Positions 21,925 through 34,559 of a DNA stretch of 64,000 nucleotides are shown here, one piece after another. Made by a program: the position numbers and the translations under genes. Within the stretch, counting starts at the first letter, position 1. Each line of letters opens with the position of its first letter. The stretch lies in contig CM053813.1 in the NCBI GenBank assembly GCA_028671895.1, forward strand, positions 16,244,001-16,308,000. Direction: 5' to 3'. This DNA comes from Oenanthe sinensis. Taxonomy: Eukaryota; Streptophyta; Magnoliopsida; Apiales; Apiaceae. Below the pieces are notes generated by a model that was given only the letters and a program-made list of their open reading frames with translations, was not told the DNA's origin and ran no database searches.

Positions 21925-24900
21925 CCTTTCTGGACTTGCAGGGCAGTGAACAGAAAAAGAGTAAAGTCATATGGGTGCTGGACAGTGGAGCATCGAGGCA
22001 TATGACCGGCAATAAGTCCCTGCTAACAGATTTGGTGTTGAGAGCCGGCTCCGTGGTTACTTTTGGAGATAACAGCAAAGGTTACACTCGGGGATATGGC
22101 AAGATTGTTTGTGGAAATGTTATCATTGAGGACGTGTCTTTTATGGAAGGATTGCGACATAATCTCCTCAGCGTTAGTTAGTTCACCGACAGGGGTTTTG
22201 ACGTCAACTTTGGGAAGCATGATTGTTCGATTCGAAGCAAAAAGAATGGAAGCCTTGCTCTCAAAGGAGTAAGGAAGTCAAATTTGTTCATAGCCGACAT
22301 GAATTCTGCTGATCAGTCTGAAGTCACGTGTTTCTACAGCAAGGCTTCTGCTGATGAAAGTTGGCTATGGCATAAAAGATTATCTCACCTGAACTTTAAA
22401 GCAATGAATAATCTCGTAAGGAGAGAATTGGTGAGAGGGCTGCCGCAGATGGAGTTTACTCCAGATGGACTCTACGAAGCATGTGAGATGGGAAAATCAA
22501 AAAGAGCCTCGCATAAGGATAAACAAGTGAATAGCATTACCGAGCCCCTACAACTTCTTCACATGGATTTGTTTGGACCTGTTAATGTTATGTCAATGTC
22601 AAGAGAAAGATATGCGCTGGTAATTGTCGATGACTTTTCCAAATACACATGGGTAAAGTTTGTGACATCGAAAGATGAAGTGCCACATGAGATCATTAGG
22701 CATGTACTGGTAATTGAAAACGTAGCAAGTCTGACTGTGAAGACTATCTGATCCGACAACGGGACAGAATTCAAGAACTCAGTGTTAATGGATTTCTGCA
22801 TATCTAAAGGGATCAGACGACAGTATTCAGCACCGAGAACACCGCAGCAGAATGGGGTGGTAGAAAGGAAGAATAGGACACTGGTTGAAGCAGCTAGGAC
22901 AATGCTGTATGAGTCAAGACTTCCTTTGTATTTTTGGGCTAAAAAAGTTAGCGCGGCTTGTTATACACAGAACAGAACCCTGATTACAAAAGACTATAAT
23001 GAGACGCCTTACTATCTGATGAATAAACGAAAACCATCTATCAACTACTTCCACGTGTTTGGTGCCAAATGCTTTGTGTTAAGAGACAATGCACAACTTG
23101 GAAAGTTTGATGCCAAAGCAGATGAAGGGGTTTTCATTGGATATTCTCTTGAAGTAGTAGCAGCGTACAGGGTGTTTGTGCTTAATGATCGCAAGGTGGT
23201 TGAAAGCCTTAATGTCACATTCGACGACTCAAAGCTCCCTTCTATACAAAAAGAAGATAGTGAGCCCACTTCCCTAAGATTTGAAAAATATGGATATTGA
23301 TGAAGTGGATACAGTTCCTGAGTCTGTAGTGCAGGGTAGTGATCCAATGATAAATAATGTAATTAATCAAGAGTCTAGTGTTTCGCCAATACAAAACACT
23401 AGGGCTGAGGGATCACCTTCCATTGGACCTGGTACTAACTCAGGGGGAGTAAGTATGCACTCAGGGGGAGCAGCTCACTCAGGGGGAGCTAGTACTGGCT
23501 CAGGAGGAGCTAGTGGAAGTGCCTCTAGACTATGTCACCTTCACTTACAAGATCAAGCTGAGTCATCAAGAACATTTGCTAGGGATCGTACTTGGAGCAA
23601 GGACCATCCGTTTGAGCTAATTATTGGTGATCCAGATGCCGGAGTGACTACTAGAGGAAAAGCTAGAGCTGAAATTGCCACTGAGAATGAATGTCTATAC
23701 TCAGTGTTCCTTTCTCAATTGGAACCTAAAGTGGTGGAAGAAGCCCTAGATGACGCTGATTGGGTGATTGCTATGCAAGAAGAACTCAATCAGTTTGAAA
23801 GGCAGAAGGTGTGGAAGCTGGTACCCAGACCAAAGAATAGATCTGTTGTTGGAACAAAATGGGTATTCAGAAACAAGCTGGATGAAAACGGACTTGTAAC
23901 ACGAAATAAAGCTCGCCTGGTTGCTAAGGGTTATATACTCAAAGAGAAGGAATTGATTATGATGAAACCTACGCACCAATAGCAAGGCTAGAGGCCGTAA
24001 GGATGTTCTTAGCATTCGCAGCACATCATGGTTTTAAAGTCTATCAGATGGATGTCAAGAGTGCATTCTTAAACGGTGAACTGGATGAAGAAGTGTATGT
24101 TGATCAACCTCCTGGGTTTGTCGACAGCAAATAGTGTGATTATGTTTATCGCCTCTTCAAATCAGTATATGGCCTTAAGCAGTCTCCGCGGAAGTGGTAT
24201 GAAACTCTGTCAGACTTCTTACTAGAAAGTGGTTTCACCAGAGGAGTAATCGACAAGACGCTTTTCTACAAGAAATGCAAAGATGATCTAATAATGGTGC
24301 AAGTATATGTGGATGACATTATCTTTGGGTCTGCAAATGAGAAGCTGTGTGCTAAATTCGCAAAGTTAATGCAATCAAGGTATGAGATGAGCATGATGGG
24401 AGAGCTGACGTTCTTTCTCGGTATTCAAGTTAGTCAGAAGAAGGACGGGATATTTATCTGCCAGACCAAGTACATTCATGATCTATTAAAGAAATATGGT
24501 CTCGAAGATGTATCACAAGCTAAGACTCCTATGGCAATAGCCACGAAGCTTGACGAGGATAAAGCGGGAAAACCTGTAGACATCTCAAGCTATCGAGGTA
24601 TGATCGGCTCTCTTTTGTATTTAACTGCTAGCAGACCTGATATTATGTTCTCTACATGCTTATGTGCAAGGTTCCAAGCGGATCCTAGAGAGTCACATCT
24701 CATAGCCGTAAAGCGTATTTTTAGGTATCTCAAGGGAACATCAAATCTTGGGATTTGGTACCCAAGAGATACAGGGTTTAATCTTGTTGGCTATTCGGAT
24801 TCAGATTACGCAGATTGTAGAATAGATAGGAAGAGCACTTCAGGAAGCTGTCAGTTTCTTGGAAGAAGGTTGGTTTCTTGGCAAAGCAAGAAACAACACA

Positions 24901-25250
24901 CAGTATCTACCTCGACAGCTGAAGCAGAGTATATTGCTGCTGGAAGCTGTGTGGTCCAGATACTGTGGATGAAGAACCAACTCAAGGACTACGGTGTGGA
25001 AGTATCTAAGATTCCTATCATGTGTGACAACACAAGTGCTATTGCAATGACCAACAATCCTGTGGATCACTCAAGGACTAAGCATATTGATATAAGGTAT
25101 CATTTTATTAGAGAGCATGTAGAAAATGGAACTGTAGCGTTGCATTTTGTGTCTACTGAACGTCAAATAGCAGATAAATTCACTAAACCCCTAGACGAAT
25201 CAACATTTTCTAGAATGGTTGGTGAATTGGGGATGCTTAACACCTGTTAG
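21903..25250 (+). pseudogene. Element C pol: protease-integrase-RT-RNase H (broken)
   Basis: The protease core is LDSGASRHMTG (about 21978). Integrase has the zinc region WHKRLSHLNFKAM, but the first Cys of the CxxC pair is Tyr (codon 22473-22475). Its catalytic residues lie in HMDLFGPV, SDNGTEF and GVVERKNR. RT has YVDD at 24306-24317. RNase H ends LGMLNTC. Lesions: TAG 22179-22181 (Gln in B), TGA 22749-22751 (Arg in B and E), a frame change near 23280-23300, a frame change near 23940, and TAG 24132-24134. Element C could therefore move only with enzymes supplied by another copy. The linker between integrase and RT has four TCAGGGGGAG-type tracts and reads as Ser/Gly-Gly repeats. Confidence 0.93.
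23440..23509 (+). other. Four purine tracts in the integrase-RT linker of element C
   Basis: TCAGGGGGAG occurs at 23440-23449, 23461-23470 and 23479-23488, and TCAGGAGGAG at 23500-23509. The core GGGGGAG is identical to the polypurine tract at 31075-31087. A single copy sits at the matching place in element B (14140-14149). These could act as a central polypurine tract, as known inside the integrase gene of yeast Ty1; this is inference. Confidence 0.5.
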
Positions 25251-26473
25251 TTTTGCTACCTATCTGTTATAATTCAGTTTGTGTACATATTATTGTTGTT
25301 CATGAATATTCATAATTAATAATGTGTACTTAACTTCAAAAATGTATGTATTGCATGTCATAAGGGGAAGTTAGAAAGTTTCATGAAATTAATCTTGTGC
25401 TGATCTGTGTATCTAAATGATTAATGTCTAATAATGTGATAGGATTTAATGCTAGACTTAATTTTGTAATGCATGATTTATTTGCTAAATTCCCTGTCGT
25501 CTCAAAATTGTAAGTTTCGAAAATGGTGTGAAAATTTGTGGTGAAATCTTGTGAATTTTACATATAAATGTTTAATTCACATAATTTCATTAAAATTTTC
25601 TAAGGTAAATCTCGATCTGTTTCTGGATCGAGATCGAGAACGACTTGCGAAAATTGCTTAAAAAACTGTCAAGGTACATCTCGATCTATCCACATCGAGA
25701 TCGACATCGAGATCGACATCGAGATGTAGATCGAGATGCGGATCGAGATCGACATCGAGATGGACATCGAGATGTAGATCGAGATCGACATCAAGATCGA
25801 CATCTAGATGAGGATCGAGATGCGGATCTCGAGATCGAGATGTGTCTTGTCTTTTCAGTTACTTCTTTTTAGGCGTGCAAGTATATAATATAGCATTATA
25901 TAGACTGTTCATTATTTCACTTAACCTTCTCTCTCACTAGTTCAAAAAGTTGAAGCAAATTAACACGCATATACATACATTCACAGCATCCTTTTCCCTT
26001 CCATTACACCAAGTTTTCTTGTGATTTTCTTAAACAAAAATCACTAACTATTACTTGAAAGCATTGATCACTAAAACGAAACTCTGTCAAGTTTTTTTTC
26101 CGAGTGAGTTTGTTTTTTTTGGTTCGCGCTTTCTTGTTATCTATTTATTTTGTGTTCTTGAGAGGAATAGTTGTGAGTATTACTGTTTAATCCTTAAAGT
26201 GCAACTTAACCGCCGTGATTGTGTTTTTCCGGAAAAATAATTTTTTTTAACGGCTGTTCACTTTAATTTTCGAAAACTCAACCGTCAATCTTTAGTTGGG
26301 AGTTAAGTGGTCATTAGTGGGGAAGTTAATTTGTTTTAATTTGTGTCACTAATTACGTGGGGTAATTAGTGGGGTTCGTGTACGTTTTTTTTGTTTAAAT
26401 TTAGAACTTGTTCTCTAAAAATTCCATTGCAAATCCATTTTAGAACATTTCTTTTCTCAAACACAAATTTAAA
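25251..26473 (+). promoter_or_regulatory. Element C spacer with GATCGA cluster and candidate internal promoter
   Basis: A noncoding stretch of 1.2 kb. A degenerate block of GATCGACATCGAGAT-type units lies at 25605-25845. It is followed by TATATAATATAG (25882-25893) and TATATAG (25897-25903), a CT-rich stretch (25920-25950) and several T-rich runs. The 3' ORF starts at 26474, farther from the TATA box than in B or E, which allows for an intron in the leader. The small ORFs across it are low-complexity artefacts. Confidence 0.5.
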
Positions 26474-29400
26474 ATGGCAAACCCAAATTTCACAATTCCC
26501 AAGACCAACTTTGTTAATCTCTCTGCTGATCGAGCAACTGGTAGATTTATTCACTATCAGTTCTGGATTGAGTCCCTCAACAACACATCCATAATAAGTC
26601 ATGCCTTAACCACCTCTCCCATCCTGAATGTCGAAGCCCTTCAAGCTGCTTACTCAACATTAGAGATTCAGGGTGGTAAAGCAAATCCAATAGGCTTATC
26701 CTTCACTATCAGTGGTGCAAAATATGAGGTTAGTCTGCAGAAGTTCAATGAGATTATTGGGCTTCCTTCAGAAAATTTTGCTCCGGAACCCACTATGGAA
26801 GAAATGTTGCAATTATTCACAGAGATAGGTTGTCGTCCTCCCACGGGTCCTATCAAGGTAACAAAGGTTCACACAGGTATGTTACCAGCTGAGTGGGATT
26901 ATGTAGTTCAGGCCATTCAGCGCTGCATGTTCCCAAAGGACAAAGACTACAGGCCAATGAACAACAGCTGTCGAGTAATTCTATATGGAGTGGCAAATAA
27001 CAGAAGAGTGAATGTGGGCAAACATCTGTTGATTCAGTTGCTTGAGAGGTGGGTACTGGAAAAGAATGCATCTAGGAATCCGGAAGATGGACCAGTCAAA
27101 TGCTGGATGCCAAGATTCCTTCAGATGGTTCTGGATGACGTTCTTTCAGAGGAGCACAGAAGAATATTTCAAGGCTCTGAAAGGATGGCATGTTTTGATA
27201 TGACCTTAAAGAGTATCTCCACCATGGAAACCCAGCAAAAGTCCAGACTTTTTGAGTTGCGCCTGACTCCGTACTTCCAGGATCTGCAAGATGAGTATGC
27301 TAGGAGGCATGCTTCTCAGTTTACTGCAGTAGAAGCTGAGAGTAGCGGTAACGAAGCTGAAGGTGGAGCTCAAGTGTCTAGAAATTTGGAAGAAGCAGGT
27401 ATGGATGTTGACATGGCCGAGGCAAATGTTGCAGAAGCTAGAGCCGACAAGGATGACGATCTTCTGAGTCAGGTACCTATTCTTGCTGATCTTGATCAAT
27501 CATCAATTCAACCTGTTTTCTACAGCCGTGGGACTGAAAATCCCCAGGCTCTATCCCAGGCTGCAAGCCCTTCTGTTCATAAACTTACAGCCAGCCTTAA
27601 AACTAGTGATAAAAGGAAGGCAAGCCCCTCCGAGTCGAGTGAATCGAGTGGAGGGAGTGTAGGAGTTGAGAGAGTAGTCACATCAGCAGCTCTGCCACCC
27701 TCAAAGAAGCAAAAGGTGGATTTTATTCCGGTGGCAGCTGCACAACCTGTTAGAGATAGTTCACCTCTCACAGCCACCACACCTCACGCTGGTGGCTCAC
27801 CTCTCCAAAACATTCCAACATATTCGCACTCGCCTAGGCATGTTAGTGAGAGTCAAGGAGGAGGTCCAGCTCAACAGCCAATAGGAGCTGGCCCTACCTC
27901 CCCTGAGTTGTCCGCTCAGGGCTCTTTGAACAATTTCTCGGAAGGGGAATGGCAAACTGAGACTAGCACTTCTGATGCTAGAATCTCAGGAAGTGTATAT
28001 GTGGAAGAGTCTGTCGAATCCAGTACGGATGACTCTTCCTCATCTAAATCAGAAAACAAGTTGCTCGCAGAGCAACGATATCTGGTGACTGGTGGGTCTA
28101 CGCCTCCAAAACAGCCCAGCGAACCAGAAAAGGTTCTTGGTGAACAAGGGGATGACATGGTCATAACGCCATCTTCTATCGTAGACACAGCGCTTAAAGG
28201 TTCAGTCTCACTGACCGATATCGCCGACCAACTCACCGCTAGTCCCCAGCGACTAGTAGATGAGGCTCTAGTACTGTTAGGCTCTAAACACGAGAGAGAG
28301 ACAGAGAGAGTAGATCCCTTCTCTTTAGGGATCTTGAGTGAAACAGAACCCGGCGAGAGTAAACAGTTTAACCCAAGCCAAACACCGTCCCTTACATTGC
28401 AGGATCTAGTGAAGAAGGTGGAGGCTTTGGAGGCTGGAGTTGCTGGTGTTACTGCTGCTGTCTCTTCTCACTCTGGAAGATTGGAGGTTGGAGCACAGTT
28501 CATGGAGAACCTGATTGCCGTCCAAAATCAAATGATTGACAAGATAAATAATCTTGGATTGGTACAGGTGGAGGTTGGGCGATCAGTCGATGATGTCACT
28601 CATGGCATGTCTCAGGTCTAGACGAAGCTGAATGAACTACTTGATGCTGTCTTTGGACGTAACAGGGCTGGACCTGGTCCTTCACCCGGTGGTGGTGGTG
28701 ACGATAAAAATGACGATGATGCTCCTGATGAGGATAACCCACCTAAGGGGGAGAAGGAGGATCAGGGTCTGAAAAAGCTGACTAGTAAGGGTCCGGTGAT
28801 CGAGTCCTCAAACAAATCTGGTGAAAAGGTGGAGGAGGCTCAACCGGCTCTTAAGGACAAAGGAAAGCAGAAGATGGTAGTTGAAGAAGAAGCTGAGAAA
28901 GAAACACCTCTCGTCGATACATTTATGGGAGACTTTATTGAAGATTTTGATGAGGATGAGATGGATGTAGAAGCCTTAGTGGCAAGGAGGTCGAGACTCG
29001 AGCAACGGGCAAGAGAGTGGGAACAAGAAAGAGATCTAAATCCTGGCGGATCTAGCGCAGGAGTTGCAGGTGATGCAGGAGACCACTCGGTTGCTGACGA
29101 GCATGTGCAGGAAGAAGAAATTGATGAAATAGCGAAAGAAGCGGAGATGCAAAAAGAGATTTTCAGGGAAGCCAGAGAAAGAGTGAATGAAGAAGTGCTT
29201 CAAGGAATAGTGGAAAAGGAACTAATGGCAAATGAGAAGAGAGCGGCTCAGAAAACTCAGCAAGAGTATGAAATGAAAAAGATCACAGATCCTAAGGTCC
29301 AGGCTGACATAAGGAGGGAAGGTCCCGAGTGGGACAAGGCTAGAGAAGCCTTAGCTGGACCAAGAGCCTATGCTCCTAACTCAGAAAGATTGAGTTTCCT

Positions 29401-30625
29401 TCTCCACAAGCTAGAAAATTTAAACCCTGGGCTTCTGAACTATCTAAACTGTATAAGATAGGGATGCACCTCTATTCAAGTTATATTCAAGGAGAAAGCA
29501 TGGAGTCTGATGATTACTTGGGCACCCATAACAAGAATCGAGCCGTGTATGGTTGATGAAGCATTCTTCCATGCAAGGGGTGCTAGTGAACTGGTAGAAT
29601 ATGCTCACAAGGTAGACACCTCTGTCAAGACTGGAGTACTGTTTAAAGAGAAACTATTGAAGATGGCTGAAGACAGAGGGGTTGACATTATTTTAAATCC
29701 CTACCAAATCAGATACGTCCATAACAAGGTCTTGAGGATCGTAAATCTACATGACTCGAAACTGACCCCGAGCGAAAATGTACTGAAGGCAGTTGCAAAG
29801 CTAGTCCTCACAAAGGGTTTTCTAACAAAGGAAAAGAAGCTGGTGGCTAAGGACTTGGAGAAATTGATAAGAAGGCAAGATGTTAGATACAAGTTGCCTG
29901 AAGCCAAACTACCAGTGGTTAAGAAGGAGCCTGAAGACTATGCATTCGAGCAGCAAGAAGAGGCAATAAAGGAGCATGTGCAGAGATACGGAGATCCAAG
30001 AGTAGACATTCCTGAAGAAGGAGAAATAAGGGAGGAAGCTAGTGCAGTGGTTGGTTCAAATGTCAAGTTTGTCAAAAGCAAAGCTGAGAATGAGAATGAC
30101 CTGCTGATCTATACAGACAAGCATCAGGTGGAAACCGTCATTGAGCTCAAGTACGACATCTTTGCAGAACACAGTCATGAAACACTGTGTATCATAAGGG
30201 AATTGATTGATGAGATGGATGATGTTGACGAGTTTGATTAGGATTATCTAAGGGTCACGTTTGATAACTTCTGTAAGAGAAGACAACAGCTTGATATTCA
30301 GAGGCTACAACAATGCACCACCGCTATTGTCATTGGATACCCTAAGCAGCTGGTCATAAGGAAGAAAGGGGAAAAGGGGTATCCTGACAAAGTCTCTAAG
30401 CTGAGATTTGAAGACATTCCCACGAAGCTTACCACTCGCAGCATGGTTGAAAGGTGGTTGAGGTTGTTTCGAGATTATAAGATCAGAAATCATGTGGAAG
30501 CAGAAGGACTTAATCTTCTCAAGAAAAGAATGGATGAAGTCTGCAACCCTGAGTTCATGAAGAAAGAAAAGGCAGCCAAGAAGAAAGCTCGTGAGGAAGA
30601 GGAGCGCAAGAAATTGAAGTTTTAA
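26474..30625 (+). pseudogene. Element C 3' accessory ORF (one frame, three amber codons)
   Basis: A single frame of 1,383 codons, open except for three TAG codons at 28619-28621, 29459-29461 and 30239-30241. The first 715 codons are intact. The N-terminal 240 residues look globular: LPAEWDYVVQAIQRCMFP (26882-26935) and VNVGKHLLIQLLERW (27008-27052) match in form the EW and VGK blocks of element E. The middle is Ser/Pro/Glu-rich and probably disordered, and is followed by a predicted coiled coil (about 28980-29290). The C-terminal third is again ordered, ending in a Lys/Glu-rich tail. No membrane segment is seen and the function is unknown. The start is the first ATG after the leader and is followed by the conserved-looking fold. 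Confidence 0.85.
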
Positions 30626-31074
30626 TGTATTATGTTTGTAATGTTTCTTTGCGTTGTAATTTGTTTTCTTGTTTTCCTGCATTGTAAGTACATTATCTGT
30701 CTTCTTGTGTAGTGTAAGGTAGAAGTTAGTTAGCTAAGTGTCTTGAAACTGGTTTATATTAGGCGTTAATTATTTCGCGAAGTTCGGCGGTGGTAATACT
30801 GCTAAAAGGACTTCAGAAGGATAATTGAAGATTGAGTGGATCATGCTCTTAAGTACTTGGAGAAAATCTCTAGAAGAGCATGAAGCCATTTGATCGAGCC
30901 AACAGGTGTCCAATTTTGGCACTTGAAGTATCAGTAATAGACATGAAGCTAGTTAATCAAGCCAAGCATTATGCTAGTTGACATGATCTTTTATGAATGT
31001 TATTTTATCTTTTTCAGTCCCTGATTAGTTGAGTTATCCTCAAGGATAATTTGGTTGTCATTGTTAGACAATCA
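30626..31074 (+). other. Element C 3' untranslated region
   Basis: It lies between the end of the 3' ORF and the polypurine tract. It has no ORF or repeat of note and is rich in T and A. Confidence 0.7.
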
Positions 31075-31087
31075 AATAGGGGGAGAT
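31075..31087 (+). other. Element C polypurine tract
   Basis: AATAGGGGGAGAT lies directly before the 3' LTR and primes plus-strand synthesis. Confidence 0.93.
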
Positions 31088-32284
31088 TGAAAGGCATAGG
31101 TGTACTAACTTCTAACACTTAATTACTATGTAACTCAACTAGGTAAAAGATAAAACAACAGCAAAAACAAGAGAAACTGAAAAAGCACATGGAATCAATC
31201 AACTGAAGAAATGGTAATGATACTTGGTAACTACAAGTAACTAATTTGGTTAATCAAGGATGCATAAGTGAGAAGAAGTTCAATCTCAGTATTGCTCATG
31301 CCCTAACTTATCTAATGGAGAATCAAATTACTGTCAAAGAAGTATCAAGAAGACCAAAGTGATTTCATGTAATGTATATCAACATGTGGATAATGTAAAG
31401 GTTAATCAACAAATGAGAACTGACATTCAGAAGCAAGAACCCCTACAAGACTAGTCACTTATGAACCAGACCATTGCATCAAGTGTCAGGACATTGGAGG
31501 CAAGTTCATGTCAGTAATAGAAGATCTCATTTGAATTGAGTGAGGAAAAGAAATTGAAGAAGCTAGGGAAACTTGCTCATAAAGGTTAATCCTCAATTAG
31601 TCACTAAAGAAGGTCAACATTGAATGAGTGCATATTTGCTAAGGCAAATGTCGATCCACAGCAGATCGAGATGCGGGTCGACATTTATAATTGAAGTAAA
31701 ACATTGCAAGGCAAATCTCGATCCATGGCAGATCGAGATCGAGATCGAGATCGAGATTTTCACAGATAGATATCGAGATTCTCACAGATCGAGGTCGAGA
31801 TGGGTCCAGGCCGAGATCGAGATGCGGGTCGATATGTAACATTTAATGTTCAAGGGACAAGTGGCTTATTGTGAACGGTTGATCCAGAGTTGTTGGGAAA
31901 GTACTTTTTGTTGTCGAAGTCCTGATTGGGCCACGTACACAAAAAGGACAAGATCAAGACTACATGACATTATAAAAGCAGCTCTTTGTTTTTATTAATA
32001 GAGAGACTTTCATCATCTCTATTATTCAACGATATTTTTAAAGAGAGAGCATTTACCGTAAAACAAAAAGTGAGAGAGAGGATCAGTTGAATCTAGCTTT
32101 AATTACTGTATTTATTGTTCAACTGATCATGATGCTTTTATGAATGTTGTAGCAAATCCTTCAATGAATATAATGATATATTCTTGAAACTCCGTGTCAT
32201 CATTTATTACCTGCATATAGTTTATTCTCTCATTATTCGAAACAGTTGTATTCACCCCCCCTCTACAACACTTTGGACCTAACA
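31088..32284 (+). repeat. Element C 3' LTR
   Basis: 1197 bp, TGAAAGGCATAGG to GGACCTAACA, with TATA box TATAAAAG at 31971-31978 and a shortened GATCGA tract (31730-31825). It is followed by the target duplication ACATC at 32285-32289. Confidence 0.95.
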
Positions 32285-32289
32285 ACATC
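32285..32289. repeat. Target site duplication of element C (right)
   Basis: ACATC, identical to 17639-17643. Confidence 0.95.
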
Positions 32290-33827
32290 CCTATTGTCAT
32301 CCTCTCAAAAGGATGACAATATTGAAAATAGCCCACAACTAGGGGCACATAACATGATTGGGGACACACAAGCCAAATCTATAACACCATATAAGAGGAG
32401 AAAGAAGAAAGTCACCTTTGCACATGGGGAATCACACACTGCAAAATCACAGGAAACTGTGGTGGAGCCTTCACAAATTCAGGTTGATGCATCTCATATA
32501 AATGATGAGATGCAGCCCCATTCTCTCTCAATTCCAATTCCTTCCATTCTTACTTCTCCATCTCAACAAATTTCTTCAAAAAATGTTTTGATAGATTATT
32601 AAACATTTTCAGATTCTCCTTCTTTATTTTTCAAGGAGAAGCCAACACTCACTCATGAATCTTCTTCCCAGGATTTTCAGGATTCCATTTCCCATATCAT
32701 TTCTAATATCACTTCTTAAATTGTTTCTATTCCATCAATTGATGATCCTTCATCAATTGATATTCAACCATCGACTGATAAGCCATCGATCGATACTCAA
32801 GATCAATCGATGGGTATGCATCAATCGATGGATATCCCAAACACCTCAACTGTTAATATCTATACATCAATTGATGCTCAATCAATTGATGTAGCACAAA
32901 TACTCTTAGGAATGAGTGAGTTGAGTAAGAGGAAGGATTGCAGCCTGGCAAAAGGAGAGGAAGTGAGTAAGGACATTCATATTTCTTCCAAGAATGAGAG
33001 TGAAACACTTGAGGGCCCCATCTTAGTAGGTGCACAAGAAATGAGTGAGGGAGATGTGAGATTCCAGGATGAGATCCTGATGCAAAATAGAGAGATGAGT
33101 GATAGTGATAAAATAATTCTATAATTTGCACATGAATTGGAAAATGAAATGATGGTAGAAGAAGTGGGAGTCAAGGAGACAGGGGGAGCATCTAATGCTG
33201 AAGCAAGTGGGAGTGGAGTTGCTAAGGAAATTGAAGATGAGATTGATGCTGGTGATTTGGATCCAAAGAATTTCATTCATCCTGATCCACAATATCAAGG
33301 GTTGGCTACTTCCAGTAACAAGGATGCAGAACAACTCTTGGGAATTGATCATACAGAACAAAGGACCAGGAATCTGAAGGAAAGAATTGCCAATACAACA
33401 GACACTTATTATATGGCACCTGAAGAGTTGGAGGATGATTCTGATGAGGAGCCATGGATGAGCATAATTGATGGTTCCTTAGAAGTTGCTGAGACTGAAA
33501 TTCTCTCTCAATATAGAAGGGAAATGGTGGAAGGCGAAATTGAAGATCCTACTCAGAGGAGAATTGCTCACTGTATGAGAGAATCACTGAAGATTCAGAA
33601 GATGACAGTGACAGGAGTTAAGAGGGAACTGGAGATTGTCAAGGACTCTATCTCCACTACCAAGGATGTCTTGGACAGGAGATTGGATGAAAAGCTACCA
33701 TTCAACACCATGAATCACATCAAAGACAAGCTCTTCAAGGAATCAAAGAACTTTGCAGCTTTGGAAACTAGAATGGGCTCTCTAGAAAAGAAAATGGATG
33801 CTATCAATGCAGGTCAAAGTCTTCATG
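32290..33827 (+). pseudogene. Element B 3' accessory ORF, part 2 of 3
   Basis: This continues the frame cut at 17643. TAA codons at 32600-32602, 32717-32719 and 33122-33124 break it; each is one base from CAA. Between 32735 and 32890 the family motif ATCAATTGAT is translated as repeated SID/STD. From 33137 to 33827 the frame is open for more than 230 codons, acidic at first and then likely coiled coil (33540-33820). Element D cuts the frame at 33827 and it resumes at 44684. Confidence 0.82.
33823..33827. repeat. Target site duplication of element D (left)
   Basis: TCATG precedes the left LTR of D and recurs at 44679-44683 after the right one. The B reading frame joins exactly across one copy. 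Confidence 0.95.
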
Positions 33828-34403
33828 TGTTACGGATCAAAAACGAGGTGTCTTTAATACGTAATTAATGCTAGGGTTTGTGAGAGCTTCAAGCTTTAAT
33901 GACTGCGTTAGCGTTTCGTGACTGCCTCGGGTCCTCGTTAACTGCCTACGTATCTCAATGGGTGTGAGTGAGAATCAAGTTAAAAAATGTAGTTCTAATG
34001 TTGAGGGGTTAGGCCCTTTATATAGGCGCACGAAGGCCTTGAAATTAGATTAGGGTTAGGAGACCTGGAGGCCTTGGAGGTCCAGTCTCCTAGTGATAGG
34101 TTTGTTCTAACCCTGCAGGAATGAGAGTCCTTGTTGGACTCATCCCACGTCTGGGTTTCTAGATCCTTCCAAGATGGAGGCCTTCAAACAGGCTTATCGG
34201 GCTTTTATTAATTAATTATGAATTTAATTAATAACAATAGCTTAACGGGCCTTTAGCTTTAACAGAGCCTGTGGGCTAGGTTTACAAATCCAATTGATCC
34301 TTGGGTTTATTTCCCTAGTTCATTTTAAGGGCCCAAGCCTTTGAACCATGAAATAATAAATGCTATATTTATTATTTCTTCAGGGTTATTTTTACCCATA
34401 TCA
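33828..34403 (-). repeat. Element D 3' LTR
   Basis: In element orientation TGATATGGG to CCGTAACA, 576 bp. The TATA box on the minus strand is CTATATAAAG at 34016-34025. Sequence is rich in AAGGCCTT-like palindromes. Confidence 0.94.
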
Positions 34404-34420
34404 TTTACCCCCCAGCTTTT
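34404..34420 (-). other. Element D polypurine tract
   Basis: On the minus strand this reads AAAAGCTGGGGGGTAAA, directly before the 3' LTR, and confirms the element's orientation. Confidence 0.88.
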
Positions 34421-34559
34421 GGGAAACCTCGCGAGTTTCGTAAAAGTTTCACGAAGGGTTTCAGTGCCTTATCGGGCTTTTGACTCGTTTTAGTCAATTT
34501 TATCTCGATTTTTTTTAGGGCCCATGCCTTTAGAGAATCAATGCTTCAACCTTCAAAAG

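Larger units (their letters stand above)
17644..32284 (+). mobile_element. Element C: complete SIRE/Maximus-type Ty1/copia, inserted in element B
   Basis: A full element of 14,641 bp with LTRs at both ends, primer site, gag, pol, a 3' ORF of 1,383 codons, polypurine tract and matching 5-bp target duplications. The two LTRs differ at about 17 sites by eye plus a length difference in a GATCGA tract, so the insertion is fairly recent. Gag is intact but pol and the 3' ORF carry stops and frameshifts. The GATCGAGAT motif occurs in both LTRs and in the spacer after pol. Confidence 0.95.

Noticed and set aside
28619..28621. Programmed readthrough of amber codons in the 3' ORF of element C
   Set aside because: SIRE1 uses UAG readthrough, but here ambers are scattered at unrelated places in gag, pol and 3' ORF and often at former Gln sites, which suits decay better.
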